NCBI GenBank assembly: GCA_022796875.1
Contig: JAAWJJ010000006.1
Location: forward strand, 1-64,000
DNA length: 64,000 nt
DNA from: Eubacterium sp.
Lineage (GTDB): Bacteria > Bacillota > Clostridia > Lachnospirales > Lachnospiraceae
Direction of reading: 5' to 3'
Shown here: positions 24,557-33,693 of the stretch, one piece after another
Numbering within the stretch: the stretch's first letter is position 1
How the letters are laid out: each line of letters begins with the position of its first letter
The notes under the pieces: generated by a model
Told to the model about the DNA's origin: nothing
Database searches by the model: none
Seen by the model: only the letters and a program-made list of their open reading frames with translations
Translations under genes and position numbers: made by a program

Positions 24557-25324
24557 TTATCCCTGCTTTCTCACGGAAATCCCGCGGCCTGCCAGATATT
24601 CTTTCAATTCCGCAATTTCCAGTTCTTTATAGTGGAACAAAGACGCCGCCAGCGCGGCATCCGCTTTCCCCTCACTCAATGCATCGTAAAAATGTTCTTT
24701 CGTTCCGGCGCCCCCGGAAGCAATGACAGGAATGGATACATTTGCGGCGATCGTACGCGTCAGTTCAATATCGTAACCTGCTTTTGTTCCGTCGCAGTCC
24801 ATACTCGTCAGCAAAATTTCTCCGGCTCCGAGCGCGTCTGCTTTACGCGCCCATTCTACCGCATCAATGCCGGTATCCAGCCGTCCGCCGTTCTTATAAA
24901 TATTCCAGCCGCTGTGATCCGCGCGCCGTTTCGCATCAATCGCTACGACGACGCACTGGCTGCCAAATTTTTCGGCGGCCTCCGCAATCAGTCCCGGATT
25001 CCGGATGGCGGCGGAATTGATCGATACTTTGTCTGCTCCCTGCCGCAAGATTGCCTTAAAATCATCTACAGTACGGATACCGCCCCCTACCGTAAACGGG
25101 ATAAACACCTTTTTTGCCACTTCGCGTACCATTTCGGTCACGGTTTTCCGATTGTCGCTCGAAGCCGTAATATCCAGAAAAACGAGTTCGTCCGCTCCCG
25201 CTTTATCATAAGCCGCCGCCGTTTCCACCGGATCCCCGGCATCCTGCAGATTCACAAAATTGATTCCTTTCACCACACGCCCGTTATTGACGTCCAGACA
25301 TGGGATAATTCTCTTTGTAAACAT
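24557..25324 (-). CDS. hisF: Imidazole glycerol phosphate synthase cyclase subunit
   Basis: A 255-residue TIM barrel. Catalytic aspartates are D11 ([16 protein letters not shown]) and the one in VVAIDAKR at about residue 130; phosphate loops are VGGGIRT and IASGGAGT. It uses ammonia from HisH to turn PRFAR into imidazole glycerol phosphate and AICAR. Its ATG overlaps the hisH stop by one base (TAATG). No other his genes are in the window. Confidence 0.97.
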   Translation of the reverse strand: MFTKRIIPCLDVNNGRVVKGINFVNLQDAGDPVETAAAYDKAGADELVFLDITASSDNRKTVTEMVREVAKKVFIPFTVGGGIRTVDDFKAILRQGADKVSINSAAIRNPGLIAEAAEKFGSQCVVVAIDAKRRADHSGWNIYKNGGRLDTGIDAVEWARKADALGAGEILLTSMDCDGTKAGYDIELTRTIAANVSIPVIASGGAGTKEHFYDALSEGKADAALAASLFHYKELEIAELKEYLAGRGISVRKQG

Positions 25325-25947
25325 TACCGGCTACCTCCTGTGACCGCAGCAAAATTTTGTAAAATACGAAGTCCCGTCCGCCCGCTTTTTTCCGGATGGA
25401 ACTGACAGGCAAACAGATTTCCACATTCCACAGACGCGTCGATTTTCACTCCGTATTCCGCCCTTGCCGTCACGATCTGCTCTTTTGCTGCACGCAGATA
25501 GTAGGAATGTACAAAATATACATACGGTTCTTCCTGTTCCAAACCGGCAAACAGCCTGCCGTTATTTTTCAGTTCCAGGGAATTCCAGCCGATATGCGGA
25601 ATCTTTAAATCTTCTGCTTTCGGAATACGTAAAACGTTTCCTTTCAGCAATCCCAGTCCTTCTACGCCGCTGCTCTCCTCACTGCTTTCAAACAACAGCT
25701 GCAGTCCCAGACAGATACCCAGAAACGGAACCTGCCTGGCAACGGTTTCTTCGATGACTTTATCCAGTTCAAATTTCTGAAGCTGTTCCATTGCTACACT
25801 GAATGCGCCGACTCCCGGCAAAACAACATGGTCCGCGTTTCGGATCTCCCTGTGGTCCCTGGTAATGAGCGCTTCCTCGCCGATATATTGCAATGCCTTT
25901 TCCACACTTTTTAAATTTCCAGCGTCATAATCAATAATTGCGATCAT
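25324..25947 (-). CDS. hisH: Imidazole glycerol phosphate synthase glutaminase subunit
   Basis: A 207-residue class I glutamine amidotransferase. The nucleophile elbow is [11 protein letters not shown] (Cys at about 79) and the His/Glu pair is in [13 protein letters not shown]. It makes ammonia for HisF. It begins 3 bases after the preceding gene and overlaps hisF, so translation is coupled and the two subunits will be made in equal amounts. Confidence 0.97.
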   Translation of the reverse strand: MIAIIDYDAGNLKSVEKALQYIGEEALITRDHREIRNADHVVLPGVGAFSVAMEQLQKFELDKVIEETVARQVPFLGICLGLQLLFESSEESSGVEGLGLLKGNVLRIPKAEDLKIPHIGWNSLELKNNGRLFAGLEQEEPYVYFVHSYYLRAAKEQIVTARAEYGVKIDASVECGNLFACQFHPEKSGRTGLRILQNFAAVTGGSR

Positions 25948-25950
25948 ACA

Positions 25951-27567
25951 TTACTCTCCCAAACCAAGGCCGGCAACAATTTTGTATACCTGATTCGTAT
26001 ACTCCGTCTTATCCTGAATCGAATACAGATTCTTCGCGTCATCCACAGACATCAAAAACGTATCTTTCAGACGCTGTTCTATTTCCTGCCTGATTTCCGA
26101 ATATTGCGGCTCCAGGCCGTAAGAGGCCGCCTCATCCACATATTTTTCGTACCTCTGTACTCCTCGCACAAGCGCATCCAGAGCGTTTTCGTGCATTCCA
26201 ACCTGCTCAAAATAGTAAAACGCATCTCTTTGCTGGCTGATAAAAGCCATCAAGCGGATTTTATCGTATAATTCCTGATTTTTATCCGTAATCGTATAGC
26301 CTTCAATCGTTTCATATGCCAACGTGTAGTCGCCTTTGCTGAAATAATTTTCCGCGTCTTTCTCAATTCTTGTATTTCCCTGCAAATTTGTAAACATAAA
26401 AATCAGTACAAAAATGGAAGCTCCCAGTACCAGGCTGACTATCAGCGGCCCTTTCGGAACAGGCGGCATTTTTTCTTTCGGTTTTTTCTCTTTTTTCGGT
26501 TTCGGAGGCTTTTTCGCTTTCTCTTTTTTCGGCTTCTTTGGCTCTTTTCCCTTTTTCTCTTTCTTTTCTTTCTTCTCTTTTTTCTGGCGGCCTTTTTTTC
26601 CTTTCTCCTGCGTCTTATTTTCCCCCTCCAGCTCACGCAGTATTTCCAGATTTTCTTCCGAAATATTCTCTAAAGCCTGGGTTTCCGGAACTGCGATCTG
26701 TTCTTCTTCCTCGTCGTCATCTGATCCGCCCAGCGCGTTCAAAAGCTTCTGGAAAAACCCTTTTAATCCGCCGGCGTTTTCGCCGTCTTTTTCTTTTTTC
26801 TTACTATTCTTTTTTTCATTTTTATTTTCCGGTTCTGCCTTTTGGGCGCCGGAAGTATCAATTTCTTTCTGCAGCATTTCGGATAAACTCTCCGACGGCT
26901 GTTCCTCTATTCCGGAATCGTTTAAAATACCGCCGATGTCTATATTATCCTCATCCGCTTTTAACAGATCGTTCAATTCCCCCAGATTCTCGTCGTCAGA
27001 CGACAGGCTGGACAACAAATCCATTAATTCCGGCTCCGGACCATCTCCGCTGCTTTCGCTGCTGCCATCCCCGACAACTTCCGGCATAACAATGCCGTCC
27101 GGTAGTTCGATCCCGTCCGGTTCCTGTCCTTTCTCCTGCGGCTGAGTTTCCGGAACGGAAACCTGTGCCGGAGCAGAAGTTTGTGCCGGTTCCGGCACAG
27201 ACGGCGTTGGCACCTCCTGCCGTTTCGGCGGTTCCTGTGCATTTACAATCTGATTCAGCCTGTCAAAAAAGCCCTGCTCTTCCTCCGGATTTTTGTTGAC
27301 GCTGTCAGGCGCATATTCCTTGTTTTTATGATCCGGAAACAGCTCCTTATCGTTCAGAAGTTCTTTCTCAAACTCCCGGATAAATTCGTCGTCATCCCCC
27401 GGCGACGACTTTCCCAGCATCTGGCCGATCTCTGAATCAAACTCGGCAAAATCATCCATTTCCCTGGAAATCAGTTCCTGGCTGATATCCGATTTTTTAT
27501 TCAATTCCTGCTTATAACTCGTAACAGACCTTAACAGGCTGTCGAGATAATCCTCATTCTGACTCAT
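25951..27567 (-). CDS. Single-pass membrane protein with acidic and Lys-rich low-complexity regions
   Basis: 538 residues, no recognised family. Residues about 1-300 are acidic and Pro/Ser-rich. Residues about 310-370 are a dense Lys/Glu/Pro block (KKEKKEKKGKEPKKPKKEKA). One transmembrane helix is near 385-402 (LIVSLVLGASIFVLIFMFTN). The last roughly 130 residues are helical and may hold a TPR-like pair (YFSKGDYTLAYETIEGYTIT). The Lys block next to the helix implies the large N-terminus is cytosolic. It begins the operon that continues with hisH-hisF-ung. The coupling to histidine genes is unexplained. Confidence 0.7.
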   Translation of the reverse strand: MSQNEDYLDSLLRSVTSYKQELNKKSDISQELISREMDDFAEFDSEIGQMLGKSSPGDDDEFIREFEKELLNDKELFPDHKNKEYAPDSVNKNPEEEQGFFDRLNQIVNAQEPPKRQEVPTPSVPEPAQTSAPAQVSVPETQPQEKGQEPDGIELPDGIVMPEVVGDGSSESSGDGPEPELMDLLSSLSSDDENLGELNDLLKADEDNIDIGGILNDSGIEEQPSESLSEMLQKEIDTSGAQKAEPENKNEKKNSKKKEKDGENAGGLKGFFQKLLNALGGSDDDEEEEQIAVPETQALENISEENLEILRELEGENKTQEKGKKGRQKKEKKEKKEKKGKEPKKPKKEKAKKPPKPKKEKKPKEKMPPVPKGPLIVSLVLGASIFVLIFMFTNLQGNTRIEKDAENYFSKGDYTLAYETIEGYTITDKNQELYDKIRLMAFISQQRDAFYYFEQVGMHENALDALVRGVQRYEKYVDEAASYGLEPQYSEIRQEIEQRLKDTFLMSVDDAKNLYSIQDKTEYTNQVYKIVAGLGLGE

Positions 27568-27637
27568 ACAGCCACCTCCCGTCTTTCTTTTTTCATAAAC
27601 AGCCTATAAAGGAAACATTTTTCTGTAAATTAACAAA

Positions 27638-27668
27638 AAAGCGGGGCGTGACAAGTCAATATCACGCC
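27638..27668 (-). terminator. Terminator after cheV
   Basis: GGCGTGA (27645-27651) pairs with TCACGCC (27662-27668). On the minus strand it is followed by CCGCTTTTTT. It lies about 70 bases past the cheV stop and ahead of the next operon. Confidence 0.65.
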
Positions 27669-27736
27669 TCATATTATATGTAACCTTACTTGCACCAGAA
27701 TAAATATCCATACCTTTCCCGTTCCCGATAACGTCC

Positions 27737-28645
27737 TTATTCTTCATTCTGAACGCCGATCAGACGATCTATTGTCTGTACCAGTTCGCCGATTTCCGGT
27801 TTGGAAAGCTGCGCATTTGCTCCCAGCTGCTCTCCTTTTCTCCTCATTTCGTCATTGACCAGAGATGAGAAGATAATGAGCGGAATATCCCTTAACTGCT
27901 CATCCGACTTACACAGTTTTGTAAGACGATGGCCGTCCATAAGCGGCATCTCAATATCAGTAACGATACATTTCACATCATCGACAACGGTTCCCTTATC
28001 CCTGAGTTCTACCAGTTTATCCCACGCTTCCTGCCCGTTTGTCGTAACGATCAGGTTTGAATAACCGGCTTTTTGCAGGCAATCTGTAATCAGTTTGCTT
28101 AACAACTGCGAATCTTCGGAAATCAGAACCGGAAGATCACACCTGTGCCTTTCGCCCAGTTTATCAATATCAGATAATTTCAGTCCGGTTTCCGGGCTGA
28201 TATCCGTAACGATCTTTTCAAAGTCAAGAATCACGATCAGTTTTTTCTCCAGTTTTACCACACCAGTGGAAATCCCACGATCCTCAATATTTACAGAGGA
28301 ATCCGGCTTTATAATCTCCGTCCAGGAAAATCTGTGAATGCCGATCACCTGATCTACATGGAATGCAATATTAAGCTGGTTAAAATTAGTAATGATAAAC
28401 AGGCCCCCTGCTTCTCCAGTATCCAATCCCAGACATTTTCTCAGATCATATACTGTTATCATAATATCGCGCGGCATGAAAATTCCTTCAATACATTCAT
28501 GGGTATTCGGAATCGGCGTCACCGGCTGATACGATAAAATTTCCCGAATCTTGGCAACATTAATCCCGTAATGATTGTCCCCTAACGTAAATTCAAGTAT
28601 TTCCAGTTCGTTTGTGCCGTTCTCCAACAGAATATTTGTATCCAT
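27737..28645 (-). CDS. cheV: Chemotaxis coupling protein CheV (CheW + receiver)
   Basis: 302 residues. Residues about 12-165 are a CheW-like domain (ILEFTLGDNHYGINVAKIRE) that couples receptors to CheA. Residues about 175-298 are a response-regulator receiver with phospho-acceptor Asp in CIVTDIEMPLMDGH and Lys in QLSKPEI. Phosphorylation is expected to modulate adaptation at receptor arrays. It stands alone with its own terminator; no receptor, CheA or flagellar operon is in the window. Confidence 0.92.
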   Translation of the reverse strand: MDTNILLENGTNELEILEFTLGDNHYGINVAKIREILSYQPVTPIPNTHECIEGIFMPRDIMITVYDLRKCLGLDTGEAGGLFIITNFNQLNIAFHVDQVIGIHRFSWTEIIKPDSSVNIEDRGISTGVVKLEKKLIVILDFEKIVTDISPETGLKLSDIDKLGERHRCDLPVLISEDSQLLSKLITDCLQKAGYSNLIVTTNGQEAWDKLVELRDKGTVVDDVKCIVTDIEMPLMDGHRLTKLCKSDEQLRDIPLIIFSSLVNDEMRRKGEQLGANAQLSKPEIGELVQTIDRLIGVQNEE

Positions 28646-28684
28646 TTATTTTTCCTCCCAATCCTTATTTTCATTATATCGACA

Positions 28685-29494
28685 TTACAATAACTTTATT
28701 TTAGAATTTTGCCCGTTTATTGCAGCATCCATAATCAACGAAGAAATGTCTTCCTCCAGTTCCGCATCCACTTCAAACACCAGCCGGGCCTTCATACTCT
28801 CTCCCGGTGCAAAGCTTTTTTCCACGGTATTAAAATCATCCATTAACAACGTCACCTGTGCCGTTGCACGCGCGGAATCGTTTATACTGATATGAAAACG
28901 CGGCTCCGTGCTCAGAATATCGACCGGCACCGTATCGGCAGATGTATTTTCCAGCTGAAGCGACAACACTACAAATTTTTTCCCGTCCGTAGCGTCCAGC
29001 GAAAAATAAGTGCTTTCCGATACGTTGTCTGTCATTTCATAACCGGTATATTCCACTGTCAGGCCAGATATTCCTACTGCGTCGCTTAAAGATACGTAAG
29101 AAACCTGCTCTTCCTCCGGTTTGGAATCCGTATTTTTATTATCGGCATCTTCGCGTTCCGTATCTTCCGGCTCTTCGGTATCTTCCGGTTTATTAGCATC
29201 TCCGGATCCGTTCTCTGCATTTCCGCCATTTTCTTCGGAAGTATCACTGCTTTTTTCCTCATCCCGGGCAGACATATCGTCCGCATCCCCGCCGTCTTCC
29301 TGCGCCACGTTCTCTTCCTGATCCGGAATCCCGAGGCCCGGCGTTTCCACTCTGTTGTATTTGGAAACAATATGTGCGGAATACAACGCAATCGTATGCG
29401 CTTCCTGTTCTGTCAGAGCCACCGTCTTGGAACAGCCTCCGCAAAACACCAAAACCGCTGCCATGACGGGTACCCAAAAAATCTTTCTTTTCAT
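28685..29494 (-). CDS. Secreted lipoprotein with acidic linker and Ig-like C-terminal domain
   Basis: 269 residues. A lipoprotein signal peptide ends in the lipobox VFCGGC (Cys about 21). Residues about 60-130 are a very acidic Asp/Glu/Asn linker (EDTEEPEDTEREDADNKNTD). The last roughly 120 residues resemble DUF4352-type beta-sandwich domains found on surface lipoproteins (VSLSDAVGISGLTVEYTGYE, FVVLSLQLENTSADTV). It is probably anchored to the outer face of the membrane. Function unknown. Confidence 0.7.
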   Translation of the reverse strand: MKRKIFWVPVMAAVLVFCGGCSKTVALTEQEAHTIALYSAHIVSKYNRVETPGLGIPDQEENVAQEDGGDADDMSARDEEKSSDTSEENGGNAENGSGDANKPEDTEEPEDTEREDADNKNTDSKPEEEQVSYVSLSDAVGISGLTVEYTGYEMTDNVSESTYFSLDATDGKKFVVLSLQLENTSADTVPVDILSTEPRFHISINDSARATAQVTLLMDDFNTVEKSFAPGESMKARLVFEVDAELEEDISSLIMDAAINGQNSKIKLL

Positions 29495-29655
29495 AGTTCT
29501 TCTCCTATCTGCGGATTATGCTATTATTCTATCATTCTTTCCCAAAGTCGGCAACTAAATTTCCACGCCAAATTGCAAAAATATTTGTGATCTAATATCC
29601 TTATGCCGATTTTAGACGTAATTTTTCTTATGCTGGCAAAAATTACCGGAAAATT

Positions 29656-31158
29656 CTAATATTTTTTCACGGTATTGTCTTTATCCAGTTCGATCCAGAA
29701 CTCCACTCCGTCTTCCTGATTGACTACACCGTAGTTACGTCCATGCCGTTCCATGATCGCCTTGACAATCGACAATCCAATCCCGTTTCCGCCATATTCA
29801 CGCGTACGGGCTTTGTCAACTTTATAAAACTTAATCCAGATTTTATCCAGATCTTCTTCCGGAATGTGTTTTCCGGTATTAAACACACTCATACGCAGCA
29901 GGCTGCTTTCGTCCCGGAAAGATACGACGATCTTTTTCTCCCCGGCCGCATGATGGATCGCATTGCTCAGATAATTAACGACCACTTCTTCTATTTTAAA
30001 CTCATCCGCCCATACGTATGACGGTTCCTTCTCATCAAAAGAGAGTGATATTCCGTTCTGCAACGCCAGCAGTTTCGAAGAAGCGATCACGCCGTTTACC
30101 ATTTCCGTCAGGTCAAACCGTTCCATCTCCAGCACGTCGCTGCCAGATTCAAGCTGGTTTAATGTCAGCAGTTTTTTGACCATCTCATTCATCCGGTTTG
30201 TTTCATCCATAATGACGGAACAGTAAAAATTCCTGCTTTCCTCATCGTCGTTCAGGCATTCTTTTAAACCCTCTGCATATCCCTGAACAAGAGCAATCGG
30301 CGTCTTTAATTCATGCGACACATTAGAAAGAAATTCTTTTCGCATCTCGTCAATTTCCGTTTTCAGCTCCAGATCCTTTTGCAGTTCCAGATTCGCAGTT
30401 TTTAATTCCGATATCGTTTCTTCCAGATTCTCCGACATCTTATTCATATGCTCGCCGAGAATATCAATTTCGTTTTTTGTTTTTCCGTTGCTTTTGTATT
30501 TTGCATCAAAATCAAGCTCTGACATCCGCCTGGAAAGATCCGTCAGTTCCAGAACCGGTTTTGTGATCCTCCTCGTAGAAAATATGACCAGCAACATTCC
30601 CCCGATCATGGAAATAATTCCCACATACACCAGGAAACGATTCGCAATCAGTACGCTTTCTTTGATACTCTCCAACGGAGTACGCATCAAAATCTGCGTT
30701 CCGTCGTCCAGATTTCCCCACAACGCCAGATATTCTTCCTGGAGCCGGCTGTCGCGCGCCCTCTGTATCACATAAGAATCCGTAGAAGTAATCACTTCCG
30801 TTTCAGAAGCATGAACACCAAATATAATTTCAAAAAACTGTGTCCTGATCTGGTCTGCATTGCTGGCCGAGGCACGGAGCACGGTTCCGTCCGAACTGAT
30901 AATAATGATAATCAGATTTCCGTTTGCACAGATTGATTCAAACGTAATATCAAAATCATCCGTATATAAATTCCCGTCCACGGCAGCTTTATTGATTTTG
31001 TAAAAAGTATCCGACAACTGTTTTTTCTTGTTGGAAAAATAAAAATTCGCCAGAAACATGGAATTAATAAGCAGGCACAGTAAAACTGTACCCGCCACTA
31101 ACGAAAGAAATATTTTTGCGATCTGCCTGGCTAAAGATCTGTTTTTTACTTTTCCCAT
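29656..31158 (-). CDS. Sensor histidine kinase
   Basis: 500 residues: N-terminal transmembrane helix (about 14-36), an extracytoplasmic sensor of about 130 residues, a second helix near 172-195 (FLVYVGIISMIGGMLLVIFS), HAMP, HisKA with SNVSHELKTPIALVQGYAEG (His phosphorylated), and HATPase_c with NAIHHA, GNGIGLSIV motifs. It autophosphorylates and signals to the response regulator encoded 2 bases upstream. No target genes can be assigned with certainty. Confidence 0.93.
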   Translation of the reverse strand: MGKVKNRSLARQIAKIFLSLVAGTVLLCLLINSMFLANFYFSNKKKQLSDTFYKINKAAVDGNLYTDDFDITFESICANGNLIIIIISSDGTVLRASASNADQIRTQFFEIIFGVHASETEVITSTDSYVIQRARDSRLQEEYLALWGNLDDGTQILMRTPLESIKESVLIANRFLVYVGIISMIGGMLLVIFSTRRITKPVLELTDLSRRMSELDFDAKYKSNGKTKNEIDILGEHMNKMSENLEETISELKTANLELQKDLELKTEIDEMRKEFLSNVSHELKTPIALVQGYAEGLKECLNDDEESRNFYCSVIMDETNRMNEMVKKLLTLNQLESGSDVLEMERFDLTEMVNGVIASSKLLALQNGISLSFDEKEPSYVWADEFKIEEVVVNYLSNAIHHAAGEKKIVVSFRDESSLLRMSVFNTGKHIPEEDLDKIWIKFYKVDKARTREYGGNGIGLSIVKAIMERHGRNYGVVNQEDGVEFWIELDKDNTVKKY

Positions 31159-31160
31159 CG

Positions 31161-31832
31161 CTATGCATTCACCTCAAATTTGTATCCCATCCCCCAGACT
31201 GTTTTGATATAAGCGCCTTTTTCTCCCAATTTGCTCCGCAGTTTTTTGACATGGGTATCAATCGTGCGTGCGTCGCCGAAATAATCATAATTCCAGACGG
31301 AATTTAATATTTTTTCCCGGGATAATGCAATCCCTTTGTTTTCCACAAAATAGATAAGCAGTTCAAACTCTTTATAGCTTAACTCAATCCGTTCTTCTCC
31401 TATGCTGACTGTATGCGCGCTCTTATCTATGATAATACCGCCCGCTTCCAGCACTTCGCTGACCGTTTTACTGTTCGTACGGCGCAGTATCGCCTCCACT
31501 CTTGCCACAAGGATCTTCGGACTGAACGGTTTTGAAATATACTCGTCCACCCCCAGTTCAAATCCCTGCAACTCATCCGATTCTTCTCCCTTTGCCGTCA
31601 GCATGATGATCGGTACTTTGGAAGTTTCACGGATTTCCCTGCACACCTGATAACCGTTTCTTTTCGGCATCATAACGTCAAGAATAATCAGGTCGATATC
31701 CTGATATTTATAAAAACAATCTAACGTTTCTTCTCCGTCCGCGGCTTCAATCACTTCAAATCCGCTTCGGAAAAGAAAATCATGCACCAGTTTCCTCATC
31801 CGGCTCTCATCGTCTGCAACAAGTACTTTCAT
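31161..31832 (-). CDS. OmpR/PhoB-family response regulator
   Basis: 223 residues. The receiver domain has the acidic pair in VLVADDES, phospho-Asp in LIILDVMMPKRNG and Lys in YISKPFSP. The C-terminal winged helix is of the Trans_reg_C type (ELSYKEFELLIYFVENKGIA, RTIDTHVKKLRSKLGE). Cognate partner of the kinase gene that begins 2 bases after its stop. Confidence 0.95.
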   Translation of the reverse strand: MKVLVADDESRMRKLVHDFLFRSGFEVIEAADGEETLDCFYKYQDIDLIILDVMMPKRNGYQVCREIRETSKVPIIMLTAKGEESDELQGFELGVDEYISKPFSPKILVARVEAILRRTNSKTVSEVLEAGGIIIDKSAHTVSIGEERIELSYKEFELLIYFVENKGIALSREKILNSVWNYDYFGDARTIDTHVKKLRSKLGEKGAYIKTVWGMGYKFEVNA

Positions 31833-31872
31833 TTCACCATCACGCCGCCTTTCCTGACCATTCTTTCATGAT

Positions 31873-32466
31873 TTATTTTTCCCGGTTCATTCCGTATTCT
31901 TTTTCATATTCGGCAACTGCTTTTTCTCTCTCGTCCAGCTCATGTTCCCATTGTTCATATCGGTTGATAATCTTGTTTTCATAGTTTAAGATCGTCACGT
32001 TTTCCCCCATGTAACTGATTACTATCATTGCCGCGATTGCCGCAGCCAGCATAAAATTAATAACAAGCGAAGCGATAAAACGCGCCCGGAATTCCGTGTT
32101 TTTTTTGGCTGCTTTTTTCCCGCTTCCTGTATTCCGTACAGTTTTATTTGTATTTTCTTTATTTGCGGTTTTCCCTTGCCTGACTTCTTCCGTTTCCTCA
32201 AAAGCAGGAAGTACCGTAATCGGCAGTATCTCGTTTTTCTTTATATAGGACATCATATTCAGTTCTTCCTGCAATTCATGCAGAAAAGCATATCCTACCG
32301 GCGTTTCGAACACCTTTTCCTGTACCATTTTATTATAGATCTGCAAAGCCTTTTCCGGATCGTCCAGATTGATCTTCTGACGGATATAACGGATTCCGTC
32401 CGCTTCTCTTCCTGCTTTTACTGCCTGTGATTCCTCTTCAAATACAAATCCGTTTATCTGTACCAT
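31873..32466 (-). CDS. Small single-pass membrane protein upstream of the two-component system
   Basis: 197 residues. Residues 1-90 are soluble and helical (DDPEKALQIYNKMVQEKVFE), followed by a Lys/Asn linker, one transmembrane helix at about 130-152 (FIASLVINFMLAAAIAAMIV) and a charged coiled tail (YEQWEHELDEREKAVAEYEK). It begins the transcription unit, 40 bases ahead of the response-regulator gene. I do not recognise a family. A role as an accessory sensor or regulator of the kinase is inferred from position only. Confidence 0.6.
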   Translation of the reverse strand: MVQINGFVFEEESQAVKAGREADGIRYIRQKINLDDPEKALQIYNKMVQEKVFETPVGYAFLHELQEELNMMSYIKKNEILPITVLPAFEETEEVRQGKTANKENTNKTVRNTGSGKKAAKKNTEFRARFIASLVINFMLAAAIAAMIVISYMGENVTILNYENKIINRYEQWEHELDEREKAVAEYEKEYGMNREK

Positions 32467-32660
32467 AAGTTCCCTGCTTTCTCCGATTATTGATATGCCG
32501 CTTTAACGACTGTGAAAAAGCCAAACGTGTGCCTGGCGTTTTTTGAAAGTACGGCTTTTGCTCCGCATGCAAAAATAATAACCCAAACAATTGAATGCGT
32601 TTATTATAGCACCGCCTCAACATCATTTCAATATGTAATCACTATTTGCAAAAGTGGATT

Positions 32661-33551
32661 TCATCTTTTCCTGTGAAGCAGGAAATATTCGACAAACTGC
32701 GCTGCAGCGGACTTTAAGTTATCCCGTTTCCAAAACAGGCCGCTGTAAAAAACCGGCGCGTTCACAAGCGGAACCGTAACCAGGCCGTTTATATAATCCG
32801 TTGGCGCCAGATCCGACAATATCGTAATCCCGAATCCCGCTTTCACCATCATAAGAACCATGCCGACATGGTCGTAACATTCCGTTATTTTTGGTTCAAA
32901 CCCGCAGCGGCGGCACCACTCTTTTGTCGTGTTATATTCGCTGGAATTGCTGTCCTTTCCCAGAAAAATAAAACTTTCACCGGAAAGTTCCGATAAATGC
33001 AATTCCAAACGTTTAGCCAGAGGATGATGTTCCTCCATGACAATCGCCAGATGGGATTCTTCAATGATGCAAAATTCCAGCTCCGGAAGCAGGTCTTCCA
33101 TCGTAAAAAGTTTCAAACCCACGTCAATTTTCCCGGAAAGCAAGTCGTTTGTCAGGTCTGTCCTCTCGACATAAGAAGCCGTGCTTAACAGTACATTTTC
33201 ATTTTGTTCCTGAAATCCGGAAAAGATATCTTTTAACTGATAAATTTCTTTATAGATCATATAACCGAAGTATAAAGGCGTCTGGTCAGCGCCTTTATAC
33301 TGCCGGATGCGCTGCAGCATACCGTCTTCATCGGCAAATATGCGCGCACATTCTTTCCTTAAAGCCTTACCTGCCGGCGTCAGCATCAGTTTCCTCTTGC
33401 CGTGATAAAATAATTCGACTTCAAAAAACCATTCCAGTTCTTTCATGGCTTTACTCAGTGCCGGCTGGCTGACAAACAATTTTTCTGCCGCCCGGCTCAT
33501 ACTCCCCAATTGAGTAACGATATAAAAATAATACAATTTATTATAGTTCAT
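32661..33551 (-). CDS. LysR-family transcriptional regulator
   Basis: 296 residues. The N-terminal winged HTH (MNYNKLYYFYIVTQLGSMSR, AAEKLFVSQPALSKAMKELE) and the periplasmic-binding-like effector domain are complete. It is transcribed away from the FAD-reductase gene; the intergenic region carries a perfect dyad of the T-N11-A class. It is therefore expected to regulate that reductase and itself in response to a small ligand, perhaps the electron acceptor. Confidence 0.93.
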   Translation of the reverse strand: MNYNKLYYFYIVTQLGSMSRAAEKLFVSQPALSKAMKELEWFFEVELFYHGKRKLMLTPAGKALRKECARIFADEDGMLQRIRQYKGADQTPLYFGYMIYKEIYQLKDIFSGFQEQNENVLLSTASYVERTDLTNDLLSGKIDVGLKLFTMEDLLPELEFCIIEESHLAIVMEEHHPLAKRLELHLSELSGESFIFLGKDSNSSEYNTTKEWCRRCGFEPKITECYDHVGMVLMMVKAGFGITILSDLAPTDYINGLVTVPLVNAPVFYSGLFWKRDNLKSAAAQFVEYFLLHRKR

Positions 33552-33568
33552 TCGCCAGTCCTCATTTT

Positions 33569-33583
33569 ATAACTTCAAGTTAT
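33569..33583. promoter_or_regulatory. LysR-type operator dyad
   Basis: ATAACTT-C-AAGTTAT has perfect 7-base arms and the T-N11-A spacing of LysR-family sites. It lies 18 bases upstream of the lysR start and about 110 upstream of the reductase start. TTGTCA at 33616-33621 with AATATA/TATAAA near 33639-33646 is a possible promoter for the reductase on the + strand. Confidence 0.6.
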
Positions 33584-33693
33584 ATATACAACATATATTA
33601 AACTATTTTTCCTTTTTGTCAATCTATGTTAAATTTTAAATATAAATAAATGGTACCGTGTACCGGGGCATAAAAAATAAGGAGAAACCGTCT

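Noticed and set aside
26414-27145. Long Ser/Phe-rich open frame on the + strand
   Set aside because: It is the complement of the Lys/Glu low-complexity part of the membrane protein gene on the minus strand, which has the ribosome site and operon context.
32500-32600. Terminator between the LysR gene and the small membrane protein gene
   Set aside because: GCCA/TGGC arms of only four base pairs with a long loop are too weak to call.
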